Origin: a virus | IMG/VR virus record: IMGVR_UViG_3300044302_005144 | Coordinates: 1-20,411 of that record | Strand: one strand, 5' to 3' | DNA length: 20,411 nucleotides | Shown here: one piece after another, positions 1 to 7,397 of the stretch | How positions within the stretch are numbered: position 1 is the stretch's first letter | Layout of the letters: every line of letters begins with the position of its first letter | Notes under the pieces: generated by a model | Database searches by the model: none | The model's input: the letters and a program-made list of their open reading frames with translations, nothing else | Told to the model about the DNA's origin: nothing | Position numbers and translations under genes: made by a program

Positions 1-252
1 AGGGCCATACATAGGAGAAACCGATGTTCCGTTTCTGTATATGTCTCCGCCGGATTTACCGGGTACGGTTTCGCCGAATTGGTCGACGAAATCGCGATAA
101 GACTCTACCTTAGTGGGAGTCATCGCGATGCCCTTTTCAGAGCGTCCAATAATTACTGGTCCAATAGCGTCTGGTTGTTTAGGTCGAAAGGAGTTATCAA
201 TTTCGTTGATAAAGACTCCGGGTGACACAAACTTAAAATCTTTTACTGACAT
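1..252 (-). CDS. Contractile tail sheath protein, N-terminal part (gp18-like)
   Basis: This is the first 84 codons of a gene that runs off the left edge. Its start is ATG at 252, preceded by an AGAGAGGAA ribosome site. The translation opens MSVKDFKFVSPGVFINEID and continues with a segment reading AIGPVIIGRSEKGIAMTP. The 'SPGV...EID' opening followed by 'GP-VIIG-S-KG' and a 'YRDFVDQFG' stretch is typical of the N-terminal domain of myovirus tail sheath proteins, where this segment links neighbouring sheath subunits. Sheath proteins polymerise around the tail tube and contract to drive DNA delivery. The gene follows the neck and tail-terminator genes, as gp18 follows gp13-gp15 in T4, and a promoter-like motif lies 53 bases upstream of its start. 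The catalogue of later domains cannot be seen. Identity as tail sheath is well supported by sequence pattern and position. Confidence 0.87.
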   Translation of the reverse strand, partial: MSVKDFKFVSPGVFINEIDNSFRPKQPDAIGPVIIGRSEKGIAMTPTKVESYRDFVDQFGETVPGKSGGDIYRNGTSVSPMYGP

Positions 253-304
253 TTAGCAAGTTCCTCTCTGTGGTTATAATCAAGCAATTATAAGCTAATC
301 ATCA

Positions 305-313
305 GTAAATAGT
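305..313 (-). promoter_or_regulatory. Late-promoter-like motif ACTATTTAC ahead of tail sheath gene
   Basis: The minus strand reads ACTATTTAC here, 53 bases upstream of the sheath ATG and in the 115-base gap after the tail-terminator gene. The same 9-mer or a one-base variant recurs in the other gaps that open gene groups in this window. The inference is a phage late promoter. Confidence 0.55.
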
Positions 314-367
314 TTACGCATTTCCAAAAGTATCACGACATAACAAGAAATTAATCGGTTTCAGGAA

Positions 368-1249
368 CTAAACATCAAAAAGGCCCGAATCCCCCGGAAG
401 TGGGGTTGTTTCTCTCGGAAATGTGATCTCTACAATATTTTCATCGACTCTAACAATTCTTCTGTCGTCGTTTTTGCCCTCTCCAATTAGGTATCCTAAA
501 ACTTTTATACTAATATCGGAAGAAAACATTCGTATATCTTCATTTAAAGTTGCAACATTGTTATTAGCAGCAAAGCTTGAATCGACAAATGCTTCGTATG
601 TGTGTCCGTTTCTTTTAAGTATAAATGAGTTGATTTGGCCAGTTCTGGTTAAAAAGGGCTGTATTAGTTCGTTCATTTGTTGTTGGTATTCCGTTTTTAT
701 AGTGATCTTGTAATCAATATTGACATACACTGGAATTGGGATCGAGAGTGTTTGAATTACAATTTTTTTATTTATTCTCGGAAAGTGTTTTTGTAATTTG
801 GCGCCGGTTGCGGTTCTTGTGCCGCCGGCAACAGCAAAATTTCGTGTTTTGTCTTGTACTATTCTTTTGGCGATCGTCATCCGGCCCGTTCTACCTTTCT
901 TTTTGTCTGAATAGATATGCGCCTGATATGATCCTTTTCTTTGCGGATCTTTCGTTATGCCGGCTCTTTCGATGCTAATTAATGGTAGTTTTAGGGCGCC
1001 AGAGTTATCTCGTAATTCTTTATCGTTTTTGACCTGATATGCTCGTTCTGGAACCTGCCATAGCACTTCGACATTTTTGCGGCCTTCATTAGTAGTGGCA
1101 GAAAGGTCAAGATCTTGTTTGAGCCACGAAGTTATTGCAAAGTCTATATCCTCAATCGTAGACTCCAGCATTCCAATCTCTTTTAAAGTCATGGAGCCCG
1201 TATTTGGCAAATTGGGTATTTGGGCAAAATCAAAATTATTAGGAAGCAT
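368..1249 (-). CDS. Tail terminator / sheath stabiliser (gp15-like)
   Basis: This 293-residue protein resembles T4 gp15, which caps the tail tube and sheath and gives the surface for joining the head. The middle of the protein has 'HFPRINKKIV' followed by a proline-rich turn and 'YKITIKTEYQQQMNELIQPF'. This recalls the gp15 pattern of a 'PRI' strand, then 'YELSIFTRYEDDMFQIVEQILPYF'. The C-terminal part ends in strands like 'SDISIKVLGYLI', again as in gp15. I chose ATG at 1249 because AAGGGA lies seven bases ahead. A longer reading from a GTG at 1279 lacks a good ribosome site. The start overlaps the end of the gp14-like gene by 11 bases, suggesting translational coupling. The call rests on remembered family patterns and position before the sheath gene; a different neck-joining protein is possible. 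Confidence 0.7.
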   Translation of the reverse strand: MLPNNFDFAQIPNLPNTGSMTLKEIGMLESTIEDIDFAITSWLKQDLDLSATTNEGRKNVEVLWQVPERAYQVKNDKELRDNSGALKLPLISIERAGITKDPQRKGSYQAHIYSDKKKGRTGRMTIAKRIVQDKTRNFAVAGGTRTATGAKLQKHFPRINKKIVIQTLSIPIPVYVNIDYKITIKTEYQQQMNELIQPFLTRTGQINSFILKRNGHTYEAFVDSSFAANNNVATLNEDIRMFSSDISIKVLGYLIGEGKNDDRRIVRVDENIVEITFPRETTPLPGDSGLFDV

Positions 1250-1727
1250 CGAATAATCCCTTTCTTGCAAACTTTGCACTCGCTATTACTTCAAAAGTTT
1301 GATCAACTTGACCAAACAATTTTCTCGGACGCGAAAGCTTAGTAAGCTCATAATAATTATCGCCATATAAAATAAAGTCACCCTCTCTAACGAAGAGATT
1401 TTGATCCTCATTCAGTCGACGCTTATGAAACTTGACTGTAATGATCGAATCGGCATCAACGCCTACGCCTTCCATATATTTTGTAGATTCTTCGTCAAAC
1501 GAGACAAGTGCATAAACTCTGACTGGTGATAAGAAGGTTTTCTCTATAGCTTCGCCGTATAAATCGTGAAATTGTGTTCTTTCTAGATCAATTGAATAAT
1601 ATAAGATTGTTTGACCAATTACATTTTCAATCAACTCGTCATTGACTTGTTTTACTAAGTCGCGCTCTTTTTTACCTAAAAACAAGGGCGGTGGTGGCTG
1701 ATCCGGTCTTTTCCATTCATCTGACAT
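1239..1727 (-). CDS. Neck protein (gp14-like)
   Basis: This is a 162-residue protein. Its second half, with 'SIITVKFHKRRL', 'VREGDFILYGDNYYEL', 'LFGQ' and 'FEVIASAKFARKGL', follows the same order as T4 gp14 ('LSINPNLF', 'PKEGDLIYFPMDNSLFEI', 'YQLGQ', 'RKITAGKFIYSG'). T4 gp14 forms a neck ring with gp13 that closes the filled head and receives the tail. The protein is shorter than the 256 residues of T4 gp14 and lacks the gp14 C-terminal extension. The first 20 residues are proline-rich. It starts 6 bases after the stop of the gp13-like gene, with AGGA ahead of the ATG, and overlaps the next gene by 11 bases, so the three neck genes are probably translated together. The assignment is strengthened by the 13-14-15 order. 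Confidence 0.7.
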   Translation of the reverse strand: MSDEWKRPDQPPPPLFLGKKERDLVKQVNDELIENVIGQTILYYSIDLERTQFHDLYGEAIEKTFLSPVRVYALVSFDEESTKYMEGVGVDADSIITVKFHKRRLNEDQNLFVREGDFILYGDNYYELTKLSRPRKLFGQVDQTFEVIASAKFARKGLFDAS

Positions 1728-1733
1728 CTATTG

Positions 1734-3008
1734 CTATCCTACAAAAATTGGTAATGGGGCGAAAGTGAACGCTTTTGCGGTGGCTTCCGCTTTTTCGGTT
1801 GAAGTTTTCAGTAGTTCTTGATATTCCATCGATGCCAAGGTTTCGATCAGCTTAGCTTTTAGATCGTCTTGTTCTGCTTTAGCTTGAGCTAGCAATTCAC
1901 TATGATTTAGTGTAACCGCTTCACCCGGAATTGGAATAGTGGTGAATTTACCACGAATTTGACCCAACATCTCTTTGCAGAGAGCCAGTGCATATTTGCG
2001 GATCCACTGCTTGCCCATAGAGTTGATGTTTTTGTATGGAAGATTCTCATACGGAAGGGTGTTCATGTTGTTGACGCCCAATGTTCCATCATTATATCCG
2101 GCCTTATCCGCGGTTGAGTCTTGCTTAATATAAAATTGAAACCAAAACTCCTTGTCAAACTCTCCAAAAGTTTCGGGAGTTGGAAATAGTCTCAATTTGT
2201 TGTTTTTTAACTCATATGAGAAATGAGAGGTTCGTGTAAAGATCGAGTCTTCATACATAATGGCTTGCATCTTGTTTTGCCATGTTGGTATCAATTCAAA
2301 AGTCGAATCATCAGCAAATTGTCCATAAGTTGATGCATTTCCAACAACATTGATACCACCATAGTATCCGTAAAACCTCCACATGGCGCGGGGGGTCTTA
2401 TAGAATACTCTTGTAATATGCACTCGATTATTGCCCACTAATCCGGCATAATCAACGGCTCCGCCGGCTTCATCGGTACCGCTCTCACTAGCGGCTTCAA
2501 TAATACTTTGTAAATCGTAATCTTGTTTAGCTTTTTGGGTCTTAAATGATCCTGAATAGATCGTTTGAGTCCCTCCAATATTAGCCAAAGTGCCTAGACC
2601 ATCGCCAACTCTTTGTGCATAACTAATCTGAAATCTCGGCATTCTTAAGTTGGAAGCGGTCGGCCTGACGGTGCCTACCAACTCGCCTTTGTGGTTAAAT
2701 GTACCAGTTACATCTCCCAGCGAATCCCCTAGTGCGTTTTTGCTTTGATGCAAGTTGATAATATAAGAATACTCTAGAACTGCCTCTTCATATGCCGAAT
2801 AGACATTTGCCGGCGTTAGCTCAATATCAACAACATCTCCTCCCAGTTTTTTATAAACATAAGCCACTTGAAGGGCGGCTCCTGAAACGAAATCGGCGCT
2901 GCCTGTGTATATTCCAAAGGGAACTGCAGTCGCAACTGCGTCTGTTGAGCCTGTGGATGTTAATATAACGGCGCTTGTGGTTGATTTTGGCTTAAGATTC
3001 GTTGGCAT
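1734..3008 (-). CDS. Neck protein (gp13-like)
   Basis: I chose ATG at 3008 (MPTNLKPKS, 424 residues), since AGGAG lies nine bases ahead; an upstream in-frame reading from 3044 has no ribosome site. The N-terminal part holds 'DIELTPANVYSAYEEAVLEYSYIINLHQ', matching the 'VELTDDQIYQAINDALEKFEQY' opening of T4 gp13. Later come 'SYELKNNKLRLFPTPE' (compare 'YNDATRTLTLHPTPK') and 'WIRKYALALCKEMLGQIRGKF', followed by a helix 'HSELLAQAKAEQDDLKAKLIETL' (compare 'YATALALEQWGRNVGKF' and 'GLDEQKRLIEEL'). T4 gp13 joins gp14 in the neck. This protein is longer than the 309-residue T4 protein, the extra length lying between the N-terminal helix and the central strands. The basic 117-residue gene upstream probably shares its transcript. 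Confidence 0.75.
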   Translation of the reverse strand: MPTNLKPKSTTSAVILTSTGSTDAVATAVPFGIYTGSADFVSGAALQVAYVYKKLGGDVVDIELTPANVYSAYEEAVLEYSYIINLHQSKNALGDSLGDVTGTFNHKGELVGTVRPTASNLRMPRFQISYAQRVGDGLGTLANIGGTQTIYSGSFKTQKAKQDYDLQSIIEAASESGTDEAGGAVDYAGLVGNNRVHITRVFYKTPRAMWRFYGYYGGINVVGNASTYGQFADDSTFELIPTWQNKMQAIMYEDSIFTRTSHFSYELKNNKLRLFPTPETFGEFDKEFWFQFYIKQDSTADKAGYNDGTLGVNNMNTLPYENLPYKNINSMGKQWIRKYALALCKEMLGQIRGKFTTIPIPGEAVTLNHSELLAQAKAEQDDLKAKLIETLASMEYQELLKTSTEKAEATAKAFTFAPLPIFVG

Positions 3009-3086
3009 TAGTAAACTCCTACATTCTAAGTAGTAAACTACCAATGTAAACTCTATCTAGGATGACACTCAAACAACAAACAAGTA

Positions 3087-3440
3087 CTAATTTTTTGTAG
3101 TTCTGGCGCTTGTTTTTCTTTTTCTTGTAGTTTTTGCTCTAGCAGGGGGTGGCCTTTCGGTCTTTTTTTCTACTTTAGGTGCTGAAATCTTTTTCTTTAG
3201 CGTTGTTGGTTCTGCGGTTTTCTTTTTGATGGATTCTGGTTTTGCGGCGATCACTTCTTGGGGCGCCGGGTTCTCATCAATTGGTGGCGCTACGCGTTTT
3301 TCGATCTTTTCTTCAATCGGCGATACTTCAACAATATCTACTTGTGCTTTGTTCGCCGAAAGTAGCTTTGCGCGGGGGTGAGCGCTGTATTTATTTTTGA
3401 ATTTGCCGCGGATGGCTTTAATTCTTCTCTTTTTTCCCAT
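3087..3440 (-). CDS. Small, highly basic, probably disordered protein
   Basis: The product has 117 residues and is very rich in Lys, Arg, Pro and Ala. It opens MGKKRRIKAIRGKFKNKYSA and ends with a tail of lysine, arginine and threonine clusters (KTTRKRKTSARTTKN). A middle stretch of about 25 residues is more acidic (VDIVEVSPIEEKIEK). The composition resembles histone H1-type tails and nucleic-acid-condensing proteins, but no fold is recognisable. The ATG has a clear AAGGAG ribosome site and a promoter-like motif 28 bases upstream, just beyond a terminator, so this gene opens the neck-gene transcript. A packaged DNA-binding protein is one possibility and an assembly factor another; neither can be decided from sequence. 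Confidence 0.75.
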   Translation of the reverse strand: MGKKRRIKAIRGKFKNKYSAHPRAKLLSANKAQVDIVEVSPIEEKIEKRVAPPIDENPAPQEVIAAKPESIKKKTAEPTTLKKKISAPKVEKKTERPPPARAKTTRKRKTSARTTKN

Positions 3441-3467
3441 GGGAACTCCTTAGTGTTTAGTCCAACA

Positions 3468-3476
3468 GTAAATAGT
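3468..3476 (-). promoter_or_regulatory. Late-promoter-like motif ACTATTTAC opening the neck unit
   Basis: The minus strand reads ACTATTTAC, 28 bases ahead of the ATG of the basic 117-residue gene. It stands about 80 bases downstream of the terminator at 3559-3590. A motif after a terminator and before a new gene is the arrangement expected of a promoter. Confidence 0.6.
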
Positions 3477-3558
3477 AATCGCAGGTGCAAAAATCTCAAA
3501 AAATTGCCGGCGAAAAAATTTGGCAGATCGACATTTTTGTTTTTTTTGTCTCAAATGG

Positions 3559-3590
3559 AAAAACCCCCCAATCCAAAAAGGAAAGGGGGG
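3559..3590 (-). terminator. Rho-independent terminator after the 154-residue gene
   Basis: Read on the minus strand, six C pair with six G, and an inner CC/GG-containing stem (TCC with GGA) is separated from them by an AA/AA internal loop, with a five-base loop at the tip. Five T follow directly. It lies 34 bases past the stop codon, beyond a very AT-rich stretch (3592-3623). Confidence 0.75.
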
Positions 3591-3623
3591 CAAAATATTA
3601 TAAATATAATATTATATATTATT

Positions 3624-4088
3624 TTATTCAGCGGCTAAGGTAATAGCATCGACGACGCGTGAGCGGCCGGTGACATAATAGTTTGTTCCATCACACCACA
3701 GTATGGCGTGATCACCTTTTACAACGGTGCCGGTGAAGGTTAAAACTTCCGTTCCAATAACAGTCGCGGGCTGCAGCTGTACAGATCCGTTATCGGCCGC
3801 CGTTAAGACGGAACCCAGAATTAAATCTGTTCCGGGTGCTGTAATCGCCACAGGTTGGCTTTCATCATTTACCCAAAACTCACAATGCCAGCCCGAGCCT
3901 GCAGCGGCTACAGTTGGCAGAGTAACAGCGACATTGGCTGTCCCAATTGTAAATTTCTTTCCGCTATCGGCAGCCGTCAAAGTCTTGTTTGCGGTGATGG
4001 CTTCCACAACGAGGCGTGTTTTGAGCGCATTTGCATTTTCGTTAATCAGGCTACGAATTCGTGCCCAACCTACTCTTTTAGTTCCCAT
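3624..4088 (-). CDS. Small virion protein candidate next to the capsid gene
   Basis: The 154-residue product begins MGTKRVGWARIRSLINENAN, a basic helical opening, followed by a Thr/Val/Ala-rich region of probable beta strands (LTAADSGKKFTIGTANVAVTL). Near the C-terminus 'DHAILWCDGTNYYVTGRSR' resembles the 'SLYSNGANWFVF' endings of the fibre-like proteins elsewhere in this window. The gene follows the major capsid gene but has its own promoter-like motif and is closed by terminators on both sides. That allows it to be expressed at a level independent of its neighbours, as would suit an abundant surface or decoration protein. This role is an inference from position, size and composition. The ATG has AAGGAG eight bases ahead. 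Confidence 0.72.
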   Translation of the reverse strand: MGTKRVGWARIRSLINENANALKTRLVVEAITANKTLTAADSGKKFTIGTANVAVTLPTVAAAGSGWHCEFWVNDESQPVAITAPGTDLILGSVLTAADNGSVQLQPATVIGTEVLTFTGTVVKGDHAILWCDGTNYYVTGRSRVVDAITLAAE

Positions 4089-4152
4089 AATATATTTCTC
4101 CTTATATGAATATTAATTAGGTCAATTAACGAAGAGATTTCTCCCCTCGCAC

Positions 4153-4161
4153 ATAAGTAGT
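4153..4161 (-). promoter_or_regulatory. Promoter-like motif variant ACTACTTAT
   Basis: The minus strand reads ACTACTTAT, one base from the recurrent ACTATTTAT. It begins 12 bases past the terminator behind the capsid gene and lies 65 bases ahead of the ATG at 4088. Confidence 0.5.
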
Positions 4162-4173
4162 TTCACATAAACG

Positions 4174-4200
4174 AAAGCCCCCTTCAAAGAAGGAGGCTTT
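4174..4200 (-). terminator. Terminator hairpin after the major capsid gene
   Basis: On the minus strand AAAGCC and GGCTTT form the outer stem and CCTTC/GAAGG an inner stem, separated by one mismatch, with a three-base loop. Only a short T-containing tail follows (CTTTCGTTTATG), so the terminator is weaker than the other two. It begins 24 bases past the capsid stop codon. Confidence 0.65.
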
Positions 4201-4223
4201 ACATTTTAATTAACGGCTAGGGT

Positions 4224-6032
4224 TTAGCTAGTCGAGCCGGCTCCACCCAGCAGATCGCGGACAATAACGAGTCCGTACATATCAGGACGCACCATCTTCT
4301 TGGCATAACGCGTCATGACTCCCTTACGGGGTACGAAGTCTTCTGGTCCGAAGATCGTAGGTGTGGTTTGCAGTGGCACATACGGTGCGTACACATATCC
4401 ACTTTCAAGGAAAGAAGATCCGCGTCGACCGACGAGAACTACATTGCGGAGGAAGTAAGGATCGACAATAACATCGAACTTCTTGCTCAGCGAACCAACA
4501 TTGACTGCACCGACAGAGCCAGTATCGTCATCATGTGTGACATTGGCGCGGAATCCACTGGTGAACTCAAGGATGTTAGCAACTTCAGGTGAAACCACGA
4601 TGAAGTTAGCGCCACCCCGAAGAGTCTTGCGATGGATAGCAGCGGAAACATCATTGATTGTTTCAATGAGAGTTTCATACCACTCAGATACAGTACCAGT
4701 GAAGTCAGGGGCAGCCGAGGATGCACCAACTTCTTCGCCGGTTGTACGGTTTACGAACAGACCGGGTGCGCGGGACCAGTATTGTGTACCAGCCGTTCCA
4801 CCATTAACGAGGTCAGCAAGGATCTCGCGGTCAATTTCAAGAGCAATTTGCTCCGAAAGGATCGAAGTCAACTCAACTTCAGCATCAAGGTTGTGGTAGG
4901 CGTTAAGGTCTTGACCTAACTCCGGTGTCCACTTAGCCTTGAGCTTCTTAGTTTGAGCGGTAACAGCGATGCTGTCGACCTTGATGTCGATCTCTGGGAT
5001 GTCTTCGTTTCCTTCAAGGCCCCAAACAGTAGTACCAACGACGGAGCCGAGGGCATTGCTTGCTTTAAGGTTATCTCTGAGCGGAAAGTTCAGCTGACCA
5101 GCAGCGGTGTTGGTACCGACAGCAAGGGTGGCCACGAGGGTTCCGGCGGCACCGTTATCGCTAGCGATAACAAACTGAACAGTGTCGAGACCCGAAGTAG
5201 CCGAACTAGCAGTGAGCTTGGTCAGACGACGAATAACAACATCGTCTGCACTAACTCCTGTCATGTTAACGAACGATGCAGAGAATGCGCCAAGGTTATC
5301 CCAATCGGCTTCTTGAGCAGAAACCGAACCGGTAATATTAGCCTTAGCAATTCGAACAACACCGTACTCCATGACGCAACCACTCGAAGACAAAGCAAGG
5401 ATATCTGGATCCCATTGCAAATACTTGCGCTTTTGAGCTTCGGTCGAACCAGTAAGGCTGAACGCGTCAGTCACGGTGAATTGAGCAGCACCGATATTGG
5501 CAGAAGCCGACGGAGATGCGTACGCATAACCTGCAACATCACGCGGACCACCAAGTGTTGACTTCCAATCATCATTCGAGACGATATTCACACCACCAGT
5601 GATTTGGCTACCAACCTGATCAGTACCGTAAATGGACTTGTCGGCCACATTGCCAAATCTTTGGGTTTGTGAATTGGATGCTCCGAGATTCGGCGAATAG
5701 ACGAAATCAAGGAAGAAGATAAGTCCCGAGGGGAGACTCATCGGCTGGACACTAACGAGGTCGTTAGCGATCAAGCCTGCGAATACGCGGCGAACGATGG
5801 GGAATGCGACGGCTGCGAAACCCTCTACATCACCAGCACTCATGCTGCTACTTTCGCGAAGTAGTTCTTTTGCTTGGTTTTCAAGCAAGCGAGCCATGGC
5901 ATTCTTTTGACGATCTTTAGTAAGACCCTCAAGCAAACCAGTCTTCTCCCACTTGGAAAGAAGAGCTGAGCCTTCGGCGCGCATATCACGATTGACAACT
6001 CCTTCGGTCAATCTTTCGATAATACTAGACAT
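4224..6032 (-). CDS. Major capsid protein (gp23-like)
   Basis: This 602-residue protein is the prohead shell subunit. Its N-terminal part has the typical T4 gp23-family features: 'LLSKWEKTGLLEGL' (residues 24-37), 'MARLLENQAKELLRES' (46-61) and 'FAAVAFPIVRRVFAGLIANDLVSVQPM' (72-98). The C-terminal half includes 'LTSILSEQIALEIDREILADL' and 'DPYFLRNVVLVGRRG', also usual for the family. T4 gp23 loses about 65 residues to the gp21 protease at an I/L-x-E site. Here Leu58-Arg59-Glu60 followed by Ser gives an equivalent site. At 602 residues the protein is longer than the 521 of T4 gp23; the Ala/Thr/Val-rich stretch at about residues 150-350 probably holds a larger insertion domain. The ATG at 6032 has an exceptional ribosome site, and a terminator follows the gene. 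Confidence 0.93.
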   Translation of the reverse strand: MSSIIERLTEGVVNRDMRAEGSALLSKWEKTGLLEGLTKDRQKNAMARLLENQAKELLRESSSMSAGDVEGFAAVAFPIVRRVFAGLIANDLVSVQPMSLPSGLIFFLDFVYSPNLGASNSQTQRFGNVADKSIYGTDQVGSQITGGVNIVSNDDWKSTLGGPRDVAGYAYASPSASANIGAAQFTVTDAFSLTGSTEAQKRKYLQWDPDILALSSSGCVMEYGVVRIAKANITGSVSAQEADWDNLGAFSASFVNMTGVSADDVVIRRLTKLTASSATSGLDTVQFVIASDNGAAGTLVATLAVGTNTAAGQLNFPLRDNLKASNALGSVVGTTVWGLEGNEDIPEIDIKVDSIAVTAQTKKLKAKWTPELGQDLNAYHNLDAEVELTSILSEQIALEIDREILADLVNGGTAGTQYWSRAPGLFVNRTTGEEVGASSAAPDFTGTVSEWYETLIETINDVSAAIHRKTLRGGANFIVVSPEVANILEFTSGFRANVTHDDDTGSVGAVNVGSLSKKFDVIVDPYFLRNVVLVGRRGSSFLESGYVYAPYVPLQTTPTIFGPEDFVPRKGVMTRYAKKMVRPDMYGLVIVRDLLGGAGSTS

Positions 6033-6038
6033 TTTAAA

Positions 6039-6049
6039 ATCACCTCCTT
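6039..6049 (-). promoter_or_regulatory. Extended Shine-Dalgarno site of the capsid gene
   Basis: The minus strand reads AAGGAGGTGAT, which can pair over 11 bases with the conserved 3' end of bacterial 16S rRNA. It ends six bases before the ATG at 6032. Other genes here have four to six matching bases, so this is unusually strong and fits very high capsid synthesis. Confidence 0.8.
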
Positions 6050-6074
6050 TTTTTTATAATTTATGATTTTGTGT

Positions 6075-7322
6075 TTATTTTATTCCAGCTAGTCTTTTCA
6101 TCCGATCTTGGAAAGGATCGGACGCGGGCGCCTCTTTACGAGTTGCCCGAAGTACAGTATTGCGTCGACCAATAGCCTCGCTCAGTGATTGTGGGCTCTT
6201 TTTGGGAGAGTCTTCCACTGTGCTTTGAAGCGTATCAAAGATAGTCTTTGCCTCTGTAACAGAACCAGCGCTAGAAATTGTTTCGACAATTTTATCTTTT
6301 TGTCGCTCATTCAAGGAGGGATTTCTTAACACACGGTTCGTGTAAAGAAGCCTAGCGTTTGAAAGATTGGTGTTTTGAAGACCTTCTTTCAACTCGCCAA
6401 CGGCTTCTTCGTATTCCGAAAGCTTTTCTGTGAGTTGTTTATTCTCGAAAACTAACTCTTCTTGTGCTTTCTTCAAATCTTTTAATTCTTCTTCAACTTC
6501 TGTTGAACGGCGGTGGGCCAATTCTTTTTCAATTTCCCACTTCAAACTGTCAGAAGAGCGGCCCGCCCAGCCTGACAAATCTGCGCCCATATCGACAGTA
6601 AGCTTTTCCATAATGGCATCGATGAGAGTGTCTTGGCCTAATTCTTCAGACATGGCACTCATAGCGGCATCGAGTACTCCGCCGGCGGCGACATCAGCGG
6701 CCTTATCTCCAAGATCATCCTCTTCTTCAGCAGGAGCTTCCGCTTCTTCGAGTTCTTCTTCCTCTTCATCGTCTTCATTATCGTCCTTGCCGGGCTTCTT
6801 GTCTGCCCAGTCTGGGACACCATCACCGTCAGCGTCTGGTTTCTTTTCGCCTTCTTCTAAAAACTCGGAAAGATCGACTTCTTCGTCTTCGTCGATAGAC
6901 TGCTTAAGTGCTTCGATACTTTCTTGAAGAGCACCGAGATTAATTGTAAGTTGCTGGCTTTCGCCTTCGCCAGCAAAATCGCCTAAGTTCTGGCCGGCCA
7001 TATCGGCAAAACCGTCTGTGGCTCCTAAAGGAATTTCTTCATCGGCGAGCCCTTCTTCTGGTTCGCCTTCGCCTTCAGCAGCCATGGGATCTTCCATAGG
7101 CATTGCATCAAGAGCGGGATCTGCCATGGCGGGATCTTCAGCGGCCATGGGATCGGCGGCCATAGGATCGGCCGCGAGTTCTTCCTCTTGTTCTAAAAGT
7201 TTTTGTAATGTTTCTTTTACTTCTTCTGAGTATTTTTCAATCACAATAGTTTCGGCGTTCTTAAGTGCTGATGTGCGCAAGGCCTCGGCATCTACGATAG
7301 CTTCTTTTAATAAGTTTGACAT
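6075..7322 (-). CDS. Prohead scaffold / core protein (gp22-like)
   Basis: The 415-residue protein lies directly before the capsid gene, where T4 gene 22 stands. It is strongly acidic and mostly helical or disordered. Residues 50-85 repeat 'ADPMA'-type units, residues 140-205 are dominated by Asp and Glu, and residues 259-315 form a probable coiled coil (KWEIEKELAHRR onward). The basic C-terminus (DPFQDRMKRLAGIK) is like those of scaffold proteins that contact the shell. Residues 163-171 read DADGDGVPD, a calcium-binding loop pattern of the thrombospondin type 3 or EF-hand kind. Many L/I-x-E sites fit removal by the prohead protease. The ATG has GGAG seven bases ahead and a promoter-like motif 32 bases upstream. 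The function is inferred from position and composition rather than from clear similarity. Confidence 0.78.
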   Translation of the reverse strand: MSNLLKEAIVDAEALRTSALKNAETIVIEKYSEEVKETLQKLLEQEEELAADPMAADPMAAEDPAMADPALDAMPMEDPMAAEGEGEPEEGLADEEIPLGATDGFADMAGQNLGDFAGEGESQQLTINLGALQESIEALKQSIDEDEEVDLSEFLEEGEKKPDADGDGVPDWADKKPGKDDNEDDEEEEELEEAEAPAEEEDDLGDKAADVAAGGVLDAAMSAMSEELGQDTLIDAIMEKLTVDMGADLSGWAGRSSDSLKWEIEKELAHRRSTEVEEELKDLKKAQEELVFENKQLTEKLSEYEEAVGELKEGLQNTNLSNARLLYTNRVLRNPSLNERQKDKIVETISSAGSVTEAKTIFDTLQSTVEDSPKKSPQSLSEAIGRRNTVLRATRKEAPASDPFQDRMKRLAGIK

Positions 7323-7353
7323 TCATTTGCTCCATTAATGGCAGTTATACAAA

Positions 7354-7362
7354 ATAAATAGT
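7354..7362 (-). promoter_or_regulatory. Late-promoter-like motif ACTATTTAT ahead of scaffold-capsid unit
   Basis: The minus strand reads ACTATTTAT, 32 bases ahead of the scaffold ATG, in the 75-base gap after the beta-propeller gene. It would drive scaffold and capsid together up to the terminator at 4174-4200. Confidence 0.6.
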
Positions 7363-7397
7363 ATCTTTTGGGGCAAAGGTCATTTTTTTCAAGCAAT

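Noticed and set aside
253-367. Possible terminator between the gp15-like and sheath genes
   Set aside because: No stable hairpin with a T-run was found on the minus strand, so only the promoter-like motif is reported.
4953-5561. Plus-strand open frame of 202 codons opposite the capsid gene
   Set aside because: It lies fully antisense to the clearly identified capsid gene, has no ribosome site pattern like its neighbours and has the composition of a frame shadow.
6430-6927. Plus-strand serine-rich frame of 165 codons
   Set aside because: The serine runs are the mirror of the Asp/Glu/Ala-rich codons of the scaffold gene on the other strand.
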